Shown here piece by piece: positions 48,720-58,400 of a stretch of DNA of 64,000 nt. The notes under the pieces were generated by a model. It was not told the origin of the DNA, made no database searches, and saw nothing but the letters and a program-made list of their open reading frames with translations. The first letter of the stretch is position 1. The number at the start of each line of letters is the position of its first letter. This DNA comes from Artocarpus heterophyllus (taxonomy: Eukaryota > Streptophyta > Magnoliopsida > Rosales > Moraceae). A program made the translations under genes and the position numbers. The stretch covers positions 12,475,411-12,539,410 of the forward strand of contig CM046332.1 in assembly GCA_025403435.1 (NCBI GenBank). Direction: 5' to 3'.

Positions 48720-50000
48720 GACTTTATTTTCTTTTGGGTTATAGAAATAACCCTTTTAGTCCCTTTAGATATGTTACAAGCACACAAACTTGCGAACGTG
48801 CTTCCAACTTGTTTGCTTTTTTATACAGGACATGAGCCAGACATCCCTATATGCGAATATGATTTAAGGATGTCTTCCTACCCATCCATAACTTGTGAGG
48901 AGTTTTAGGAATTGATTTTGAAGGCACATTGTTCAAAAGATAATATGTAGTTTGTAGTGCATATCCCCAAAAGGATAAAGGTACTGTGGAATAACTCATC
49001 ATAGACCAAACTATGTCCAATAAAGTCTTATTCCTTCCCTCAGCTATGCCATTCTGCTACGAAGTGCCCAATGTAGCCAAATGGGATAAGATCTCATTCT
49101 TTAATAAGTGTCCCAAGAACTCATTGGAGAGGTATTCTCCACCTTGATTTGATCAAAGTACCTTTATGGGTTTACCTAATTCCTTTTTCAGTTATGCTCG
49201 AAACTCCTTGAACTTGTCATAAGTTTTGCTTTTTTGATGCATTAGGTATTCATACCCATATCTTGAGTAATCATGAATAAAAGTGACGAAATACTCATAC
49301 CCTTCACGTGCCTTGATGTTTGTGGGACCATAAACATCACAATGCATAAGTTCTAGAACCCCTTCAGCCCCATTGCCCTTAGACCCAAATGGTCTTTTGG
49401 TCATTTTGCCTTCCAAACAAGATTCATATTGTGGTATAGATTCCACCTCTAAGTGCCTTAAATGTCTATCCCTTACCAACCTTTATATCCTTTTTAGGCT
49501 AACATGACCTAATCGCAAATGCCAAAGATAAGTCTTATTAGAGTGAGAAGTTTTAAGTCTTTTAGAGTTATTATCATTAACCTCAGTGTTAAGCATTATG
49601 TCCATCTTAGGTTTGATAAAATAGAGATTGTTTTGCATCCATCTATCACAGATAAAAGATTTGTTTTTATGAATCACTACTTTATTATTAAAAGATACTA
49701 AATAAAAGTCTTTAAATAAACAAGCTATAGATATTAAATTTCTTTTAAGTCTAGGAACATAAAAACAATCTTTCAAAACTAAAATCCTATAATTATCAAA
49801 ATAAAGATGAATGTCTCTCATTGCTTCAGCTAACACCACGGATCCATCGCTCATCCATAACTTGAAGTCCTCATACAGCTAATTTCTCGCTTCCTTAAAC
49901 CCCTGTAGAGAAACACAAACATGATTAGTTGCTTTAAAATCTATGACCCAAGTGTCACTTGATTCCTCAACTAAACAAGTTTCAATAACCAGAAATTCAC
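48720..50000 (-). pseudogene. pol: Copia protease-integrase, element C (broken)
   Basis: The protease site reads DFKA in place of DSGA (about 49935-49950). Integrase finger HLRLGHVS lies near 49500, and the core start HCDVYGPTN and FIHDYSRYGYEY near 49260-49330. The second Asp region is disrupted (plus strand near 49145). The integrase C-terminal part is only recognisable by alignment to A and B. Confidence 0.88.
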
Positions 50001-50826
50001 ACTAACCTTTTCGAGAAAGAAAGTCCTTGTAATTCTTCTTGATTTGTCCAACTTTCCCACAGAAAAAGGACTTCAGCTTCTTCGAGTTCTTCTTTTTCTT
50101 CTTCTTATCCTTGCCTTTTGCTAAGATAGAAAACTTCCCGTTCTTAGCCCTCTACATCTTTTCATTCCTAGGGTTAAGATTGGAACCAAACACAGCCACC
50201 AAGTTAGCCTCACCACTAGCAGGAATTTCCATGATTAGATTTTTGAACTCCTGTAACTGTTTCATTAACTCAATCAAGGTCAGATCCTGTCTATTGCTTA
50301 AATTATATGAAGCTTTAAACAGGATGAATTCCTTTGATAGAGTCTCAAAAACCATAGTCATCTGTGACTTAGCATCGATATAAGCTCCATGGGTTTAAGG
50401 CTCAGCAAGGTAACACATGACCAACATCATATGCTCCTTCATAGGAGTCCCCAGTCTTTGTTTGTAGTTTAAGAGTTTCCAAAGAGCCTATTGTCATTTA
50501 GTTAGGGCTTGGCCTCCAAACATGCCTTTAAGATTATCTAAGATCCACTTCACAGTCTTATAATCTTTATGTCAAGCCTACAGCACATTATTCCTGCTAG
50601 CCATAACATAACAGCAGGCCTAATCATTAGCATCTTTCCAGAGACTATACGGTTGGATTTGCTTATTAGTGGAATCCCTGGTAGGTTCGGGAAGATACGG
50701 TATTGTCAGCATAAATTTCAATTTCTCAAACGAAATGACGATATTCAGGTTCCTTTTTTAATCATTATAATTCTTGCCCATTAACTTGTTCTTATTAAGT
50801 ATTGATGATAAAGCATTTTTCGACAT
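50001..50826 (-). pseudogene. gag: Copia gag, element C (broken)
   Basis: The ATG at 50824-50826 opens MSKNALSSILNKNKL, the best-preserved start of the three copies. The zinc knuckle near 50020-50065 has lost three of its four ligands (first Cys to Ser, His to Gln, last Cys to Tyr), so RNA binding is unlikely. The central capsid piece reads from 50361 to 50152. Confidence 0.88.
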
Positions 50827-52343
50827 TTTAATCTACAATAAAGATTCATATACTAAATATAAGCAAATATTCCACAAAAATTTAGTAAGATAATATAAAT
50901 AAGTAATTATGCAATTGTGTTTAAGTGTCAAAACTTTAAAAAAATCACAACCTTACAACGATAATTCCCAACTCAGAATTCAACAAGCTGCCTAGGGGAG
51001 ACTTGTCAAATTCAATTAGGAACACGGATCTCCTCCAATTATTACATGCCAACCAAGACCTATCTGATATAGCATATATTAATAATCGTTTTCTTTGACC
51101 ATTAATTTCATTCATAGAACTCCTAGGAGAAGTTAATAACAAAATTAATCTTGAGTGTATAACCACCATTTCAACTATTTTATCCATGATTTATAATCGC
51201 CACCTAGAGGTATACAATGATAAATCATGCTAAAATAAATTATCCCTTTGGATATCTAACCAGTACTTGATGAAATCCCTTCCTAAGGTCAGAACCACCA
51301 TGTGCTGCCTATGGACCAACGATAGAGGCCTTAGATCCTCTCTTCAAAAACCTTCTCTCACTCAATATTTTAAAAGTCAAGGTTTTTTATTAACATGCAC
51401 AAACAATTTTTAATGAACGGCACTCCCTATTCTACATGGCAACTCATATTATAATGTAGACAAGCATAGCAACATGCAAAGCCACAAGCAAAATAATAAT
51501 AAATAAACAACCGTAATACCATGGTTCCACCCTAGAGAAAAGAAAACAAAGATTACAAAAGATCAATCGAAACATATTATCGATTCTTCATCTTGCATCT
51601 TCAAGTTGTATCATTTTTCTTGTGGCAACCATCATCAATTCTTCAATCCCTCATTGATCAAAAGTTTTATTTTTCTAGGAATTATAAAATTTCATATTTC
51701 TCATAATTGTCTCAAAAATAAAATCAAAAACTACATCAAAAAATGCACCTTTATTTCGAAAAACTTTCTACGTTGCTGCTAGCCTACCGAACTATAAGTT
51801 AGGCCTACCGATCTGTGACCATCGGCCTGTCTATCTGAAGGATTTGGCCTACCGACCAAGCTAAACTCACATTTTTCCAAAAAATAGTTTTTAAGCAATT
51901 TTTCAATTTTATTTTCAGTAATTTAAAAACATAAAAATTTATAAACATAGAAAAACAATAGAACTCCTATAATCTCCATCTTCTAGATCTGTCTTCACTT
52001 TGACAAATTATTTGATTACAAAATTTTAAAAATTTAAAATTAAAATAATAATTTCTAGATGGTGATGATAGACCGCCATCTATTTACATGAAAAACCTAG
52101 ATCCATATTTTAACCACTAAGGAACCATAACCGACACTAATTAATTAATTAATAATTAATTAATAATTTAATCAACCATAATTAATTAAACATTCACCAT
52201 ATAATCTCATGACAACATTTAATTTTATAGAAACCTTAGAGTGCCAACTCTCTCAAAAATTAAATTCAAGCATAAAAGAGAATAAGATCACATAATTCAT
52301 GTATATAGCATGATCACAAACCCAAAAATCAACGTAAAAACTA
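50827..52343 (-). other. Untranslated leader of element C
   Basis: Co-linear with the leaders of A and B, no gene. It keeps four phased dyads (51779-51855). Confidence 0.75.
51779..51855 (-). repeat. Phased dyad array remnant, element C (4 units)
   Basis: Centres at about 51784, 51805, 51827 and 51849 (21, 22, 22 bp). Half the array of A and B is missing, but the spacing is kept. Confidence 0.8.
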
Positions 52344-52356
52344 GGCTCTAATATCA
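52344..52356 (-). promoter_or_regulatory. Primer binding site, element C
   Basis: Minus-strand TGATATTAGAGCC, decayed from TGGTATCAGAGCC by two transitions. Confidence 0.75.
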
Positions 52357-52358
52357 AT

Positions 52359-53971
52359 TGTTAGAAAACAAGTACACAATAGAATTTTAAAATTTTTAAA
52401 TCAGAGTATTTTTTAAAATGCAAGTTTAACATGCTAAATACATAAATTAACTACTGATCTTACTAACCTCTTTTATATACTAAAGTGGGCTCGAAACTGT
52501 GTAGAGAAGAACATTTTAGAAGAGCTTCAACCAACTAGTCTTCTTTACTATTCTCTATCCATGATTGGAGTGCATGTGGTCGTACGTCGTATAGCTTTTT
52601 CTCTTATGACTCTCCTTCCAACCACTAGAGAAAACCAAAAGCTAAGTTTCTTGATGTTGAACAATAGCTCTTTGGGAATATAAGAGTTTCTCATACTAGA
52701 GTACTCACTCTTTGCTTCTCAAGTAAACTAAATAACAAAGAAAACTCACCCCCTATTTATAGTAGTCGGATCGGGGTTAATCATTTTAGATAAGGCCTCA
52801 AAATTTGAATTTGAATTAGTTTCAGAGCAAAAATGCATATTTGTCTAACTACTGCAGTCGACCACACCTAGTGTATCACGGTCAACTATGTGGTAGTGAT
52901 ATTGGAGTTCAAATTGAATTCAAACTGCTCAAGCTGATATGATAGATCCAATCTCAACCAATCGAATAAATCATATCTTATTTGACGTAGGTATCCTTTA
53001 TAAAGCCTTAATTTTATTTGAAATAACACAATAGAAAAGATAGCTGATTAAAATAGTCATATACAGATAAACCCATACAAATAAAATATTATCCATAATA
53101 ATTCAACATTTTTATCTCAAATTAATTCACAAAAATAATCAACTGATAAACTAACATGAATGATTAAATCCAATTTACTTGAATTTTAGCTAATCTAGTA
53201 ATTTAACATAAGTCACCAATATGTAGAAAAAACACGCCGTATCGTTACAGGATTTATTATAAGCTAGCAAAGGGAGCCCAATAAATATATATAGTTTAAG
53301 CTCCTATAATTATAAAATACAATATCCCAAATACATATTTTATAATTATCAACTCTAATGCTATTCCACTAAAACACTCTCGAACTATACAAAATTACGA
53401 AGGTTCAATAAGCTAATCGTCCATGACACATTATAATGTGTCACATCCTTATAGGATATTCATAATCGGCTTTAAGGATAAATTTCTTTTTTTTCTTCCG
53501 ATTATTTTTATCTTACGTTCCAATATCACACCACTAGAATACTTACTGCCGATAGATAGTATACCATTTGATTGCACCTATGTATCCAAATAGTTGAACA
53601 CTTCAGTCTTCCAATTACAAGATAATGCATATAAAAAAATATTATTAAGTCTACAAAAAGAGCTATAGATTCCATGTCTATGAATAATGAGTCTACGTCA
53701 ATCTAGAGTAATGCCTCCAACATACCAGTATGCGTACTATCCCTAAGTCGGGATGTAACCCTTTGATACATCAAATGACGTAAATCAAATAGTGGGCACA
53801 TTAGTCATTTTAGGATTAAGACACAACACATATAATTGTCTAAAGTTAAATTATTTGTATAAATGGAATTATTAACCAAATCAATTCAGTTTTTATGTCC
53901 CAATCTAATACATATCGTCACCTTTGACAATACACCAATATTTCTACTCATGGAGTCCCACTCCAATGGCC
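52359..53971 (-). repeat. 5' LTR of element C (truncated)
   Basis: Starts TGTTAGAAAACAAG and follows the 44944-46877 LTR up to CCCACTCCAATGGCC, corresponding to about 46548, then stops matching. The last ~330 bp (the U3 start) are missing, so this LTR and the right flank of C were lost by deletion. Confidence 0.88.
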
Positions 53972-53984
53972 TTTCTAAAGAGAA

Positions 53985-54022
53985 TCTACTTCTATGGTTC
54001 TCTTCAGAACCATCCAAGTAGA
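53985..54022. repeat. Short hairpin at element C / LOG segment junction
   Basis: TCTACTTCTATGGTTCT is matched by the inverse of AGAACCATCCAAGTAGA with two mismatches and a 4-base CTTC loop, 13 bp past the LTR break. Confidence 0.6.
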
Positions 54023-54259
54023 TATGTGCAAAGTGCAATTTCTAATATCTAGTCTAAATTCCATACAAAAAGACAACACCTTAGGAATCTGGCATTTAAA
54101 GACCTTGTTTGTCAGTTTGTAAGAAAATTAGATAGAGAGCAAAGTCTTAATCCATAGAAGTCATTTAAGTGTTTCTATAAACAAAATGCAATTCTTGTTT
54201 TAAGTGTTTGTTTGTTTTTAGATTGTTACAATATGTGTTCAATAATAATTTTTTAAAAT

Positions 54260-54745
54260 ATTCTAGCTATAGTAGTTATTATATGTTTGTGTTTGTTTTA
54301 TTAAAAAAAATAATACCTTATCAAATACATAACATGTTTGTTTCTGTTGTTAGTTTGAAATTTTTAGATCCTAAATGATTTTTCTATATTCATGTTGTTT
54401 TTGTCAAAAAGTATACAGTATGTCATATTCTTTTTCTTTTATCGCTACAATAATTATTATATATTTGTGTTTGTTTTATTAAAAAAATTACCTTGTCAGA
54501 TACATAACATGTTTATTCCTGTTGTTAGTTCAAAATTTTTAGATCCTAAATAAATTTTCTAGATTCGCGTTTTTTTGTCAAAAGCTATACAGTAGTATGT
54601 CATATATCTTTTACTAACTTTTCTAGATTCGCATTGTTTTTGTCAAAAGGTATACAGTATGTCATATGTTTTTTACTAACTTTTCTAGATTTGCATTGTT
54701 TTTGTCAAAAGGTATATAGTTATAGTCTCATTTGTCAAAAGTCAA
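54260..54745. repeat. Nested tandem repeats upstream of LOG-like gene
   Basis: A ~178-bp unit (ATTATATGTTTGTGTTTG ... GTATACAGTATGTCATA) occurs twice. Its last part, TTTTCTAGATTCGCATTG ... ATGTCATATG, is repeated further at a 62-bp period (54556, 54618, 54681). Confidence 0.8.
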
Positions 54746-54960
54746 CCTGATTGTGTGTTTATTTTCAAAATCTAAACTGATTTGATCTGACTTTTTCTAA
54801 CATATTCATCACCTACATATCATAAGTTACTAGTCCTTTTCCATTTCCATCTTCTTTAAGAAATTATTCGAGAGTCAAATTTTAAGCAGAGCAGACATAA
54901 GTCAAAAACCCAAAAAAAAACAAATAGAAAAAAAGAGTCAGTCTATTTTAGAAACCAAGC

Positions 54961-55612
54961 ATGTCTTCCTCTCATTCATCTAGGAAAATCGAAATCATTT
55001 ATGTCTTTCTGTGGTTCTTGTCTTGGTAATGGTAGAGTCTACTTGGAAGCCATGGAACATTTAAGACAAGTCTTGACACGTAGGAAGACTAACCTGATTT
55101 ATGGAGGAGGTAGCTTAAGGTTAATGGGGAATGTAGCAATAACAGCACATTCTAGGGCTAGTCATATTATAGGGATTATACCTCATTTCTTAGCTGAGGA
55201 GAATCTCTATATGAAAACTATAGGTAAGGAAGAGAGAGTTTTGGACATCTCTAAGCGTCTTGAAAACATGATCCTTAACTCAGATGCTTTCATTGCATTA
55301 CTTGGTGGTTTAGGCACCCTCGAAGAGTTATTCGTAGTTGCTAGTAGGAGTCTATTGGGCATTCACTCCAAACTTGTAGGTCTTTTGAATGTAAATGGTT
55401 TTTATGATAGTCTTTTAAAGTTTTTAAATTACATGGTGGAACAAAACTTCATTATAGAGTCAGGGAGACAAATCTTTGTTACCGCTTCAACCGCTGAAGA
55501 CTTGCTTGACAAAATGCAAGTCATTCATCCGGAGTCCCATGCAGCAACATCCAAGTTTGATTGGAAGAAAGAAAATAGGAAAAGACCATTGGATTTGAAC
55601 CTTGACCTATAA
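54961..55612 (+). pseudogene. LOG-like cytokinin riboside monophosphate phosphoribohydrolase, intronless, frameshifted N-terminus
   Basis: LOG enzymes release active cytokinin base from cytokinin riboside 5'-monophosphate in plant cytosol/nucleus. A 203-residue frame runs from an ATG at 55001, with motifs in LOG order: FCGSC (3-7), YGGGSLRLMG (34-43), IIGIIP (56-61), Arg86 at the catalytic Arg position, GGLGTLEE (102-109) with the catalytic Glu, and GLLNVNGFY. Two invariant spots differ: Arg40 for Gly in GGGSxGLMG and Leu101 for Pro in PGGxGTxxE. An upstream ATG at 54961 opens a leader expected of the family (IEIIYVF), but one extra base near 55009 puts it out of frame. Plant LOG genes usually have several introns; none is present, suggesting a retrocopy. 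The C-terminus is LDLNLDL. It could still make a shortened protein, probably inactive. Confidence 0.85.
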
Positions 55613-56102
55613 TCTTTGGTTTTACCTAAAGCACGTTTGTCTATATTTTTTGTGTCTTGAATAACTGTTTTCCTTCACTTCCTGTATTTTTATGGTGACA
55701 TGCTATTCTTAAAACATTTAGATTCAATCTCTAATATTGGTACGGCTGATATAACGGAGTAACTAGTACTCTTGAAACGCATCTCATTTAAGGTCCTATC
55801 TTTTTTTTAATTGATGCTTTTGTAATCTCTATGCAAACATGGTTAGTGTAGCTGCTTATACAGAGTATTTTATAATCTTGAAACGTATCCAAATTATGTC
55901 TGTAAACTCTCTATGTATTATTTTAATTGGTATTTGTAATATAAATATTATGTCATCTATTATTATTATTATTATTATGTAATATAACATCCTTAATCTA
56001 ATTATCAACCATTATTCAAAAATAATAAAAGAGTAAAAAATGACATGATAAGCATATGCAATTCTCTTGATATATATATTAGAATAATCTTGATAAAAAA
56101 AA
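55613..56102. other. 3' flank of LOG-like gene
   Basis: AT-rich, no gene. No long poly-A tail follows the stop codon. A TAT microsatellite lies at 55958-55978. Confidence 0.6.
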
Positions 56103-56144
56103 TACATGCCCCCCCCTCGACTCAAAATCTTGGCTCTGTCACTA
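56103..56144. repeat. Possible DNA-transposon end
   Basis: A C-run followed by CTCGACTCAAAATCTTGGCT and CTGTCACTA. Inverted, this is close to the CAGTGGCGGAGCCAGGATTT form seen at the ends of many plant DNA-type repeats. It abuts the resumption of the old copia LTR. No matching left end found near 53972. Confidence 0.35.
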
Positions 56145-57834
56145 AAGAAAACCAAGTGCTAAAGTTTGAAATGTTAAACAATAACTCTATGGGAGTTTTA
56201 GAGTCTTCCTAGAAAATTATTCTTCTTTAAATCTCTCAAATAATCTAAGAAATAATAGAAAATTATTTTCTTTATATAGAGATCAGATTGGAGCTAGTCC
56301 TTATGAGATTTGACTTCAAAATTTGAGTTTGGATTAACTTTTAGAGTAAAATACATAAAGCACATGGATTGCTGACGTGGCAGGGTTTAGTCGACCAACT
56401 TACACTATGTCTGGTCGACCGAACTGTTGTGATAGTACCTCCATGATGCACTTTTCAGCTCATGAGGCTTATACCATTAATTCAAATTGATCCTAATGGA
56501 TAAATCCTACTTTATTTGACTTGGGTATCATTATAGAACTTTAATTTTAATTCAAGCAACACAATAAAAAAGTTACTAGATTAAAACAATTCTAAATATG
56601 TAATCCCATATAAAAAAAAGCTATCTCAAATAATTCAACATGTTTATTTTGAATTAATTCATAAAATTAATTCAATCTATAAACTAATTTGAATTATTAA
56701 ATACAATCAATTGAATTTTAGTCAATCTAATAAATAATATAAGTTACTAATTTTTTGAAAAAATACGTCGTGTCGTTATAAAAAATATTATAAGTTAGCA
56801 AATGAGATCTAATAGACATATATAGATTAAGCTCCTATAATTATAAAATAATATATTCTCGACACATATATGTTATAATTATCAACTCTAAAACTATTCC
56901 ACTAAAAGTTTTGAATTGTACTCTTGAACTATATATAAATTACGAAACTCCAATAAATTTATCATCCATGACATATCATAAAGTGTAATATCCTAATAGG
57001 ATATTCATAATCAGCTTAAGGATAAATTTTATTTTATCTTCCCAATTATATTTATCTTATGTTCCATTATTTCACTGTTAAAATACTTACTATTCACAAC
57101 CAATAGAAATAGTATACCATTTGGTTACACATATGTATCCAAATGGTTGAGCGCTCTAGTAACCAACTATAGGATAATGCTTATAAAATAATATCATTAA
57201 CTATACAAAGGAGCTATGGATTCTATATCTATCAATAATAATTCTAGATCAATCAAGAGTCATGTTTGCAATGTACCGATATACATACCTTCATATAATT
57301 CAAGATGTCACCCTTTGGTACATCAAAATACACAAGTTAAGAATATAGACTCATTGATTCATTTCAGGATTAAGACGTAATACATATGATTATCTAAAGT
57401 AAATTGATTTATACAAACAGAATTATTAATCGAATCAATTTAACTTTACTCCCGATCTAATATATTGTCACCAATGACAATATTTCAATGCTTCTACGTG
57501 CAGAGTCCAATTCTGACAACCAAGACAAGCCATTTCCCGTTAGAAATGTAAATAATATAACAATCTTAACATAAATAAAGCGCCTAACTTCATTCTCTCG
57601 ATTGAAGACCTTTTTCATTTAGACTATCATCTTTAAGATTCATGTCTTCCATATAATCTATCCATCATATGCAAACCTTAAAGGTTTAGATTGACAGTCT
57701 CAGACTTTTGTTTATTTATCATGAACATAAAAAGGAGAACATTTGATAAATGAAAATAATTAATAAACTCCTTATTAATTAAAAGTCTCCAAAAACAATT
57801 ACATTATTTAATTTTTAGAGCACCTAGTCTAACA
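56141..57834 (-). repeat. Old copia LTR, second piece
   Basis: Resumes the family LTR at AGAAAACCAAGTGC and runs co-linearly to the terminal TCTAACA at 57834. With the 229 bp at 44715-44943 it sums to about 1.92 kb, the size of a whole LTR, less ~40 bp at the join. No polypurine or gag sequence follows, so it was a solo LTR. Confidence 0.82.
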
Positions 57835-57840
57835 CTATAG

Positions 57841-58400
57841 ATGTGAGAGGTAGTTTTCAAAGTCCAAGTTTCACTCTGAAATATGCTAGATTCCCTCTTG
57901 GTACCTGGCGAGTTCTGCCCCAAAACCTAGCGGGTTCTGCATCGACATCTACTAATAAGATAAGTAGTTTTCGTTTGCTAGGTTCCATTTTGGAACCTGT
58001 TAGATTCTGCTCCCGAAACCTGGTAGGCTACGATGGGTTCAACACCAGCACTTGGTGGGTTCTGCATCAACACCTTGCGATTGCTATTTCTCTATTTTTG
58101 AACAAAATATGAGATAATTTGGTAGATTCTGCTCTGGCATCTACCAGGTACTACTCTAGCACCTCACTCTTACAACTGAAGGCGGTTTGGTATATCTTTG
58201 TTTTAAACAAAATATGAGATAATTTGAAAGATTTTGCTTCGGCATCTACTAGGTTCCACTTTAATATCCCGTGCCGACGCCCTTAGTTAGGTGGTTGCTA
58301 ATTCTTTGTTTTAAAGAAAATGAGATAATCTAAAAGATTCCACTATAGTATCTACCAGTTCCATTCTGGCACCCATGCTGACACCCGTTGTAATCTACCA
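57841..58400. repeat. Degenerate minisatellite
   Basis: Imperfect ~20-bp words (AGGTTCTGC, CACCTGGTAG, CCACTCTAGCACC) grouped in ~110-125-bp higher-order units marked by TTTTAAACAAAATATGAGAT (about 58098, 58203, 58312). The open frame at 57843-58112 is a by-product. Same repeat as 33601-33665 and 44649-44714. Confidence 0.7.

Larger units (their letters stand above)
44944..53971 (-). mobile_element. Copia element C (degraded, 5' LTR truncated)
   Basis: Same family as A and B, more diverged. Left edge intact (TGTTGGAAAATGAG). Gag-pol is present but heavily mutated, and the 5' LTR on the right is cut off before its U3 start. Inserted into an older LTR of the same family. Confidence 0.92.

Noticed and set aside
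53961..53975. CAATGGCC near the C LTR break as left terminus partner of 56103-56144
   Set aside because: The same bases are explained by LTR sequence (CAATGACC in the other LTR of C).
53972..56144. LOG segment as a complete Helitron
   Set aside because: The hairpin is at the wrong end, no CTRR terminus or AT target is seen, and no left TC end is evident.
57835..57839. Target duplication for the split old LTR (CTGCT left, CTATA right)
   Set aside because: Only two of five bases match, no better than chance.
57843..58112. 89-codon open frame
   Set aside because: Generated by the degenerate minisatellite; repeats of the same words explain it.
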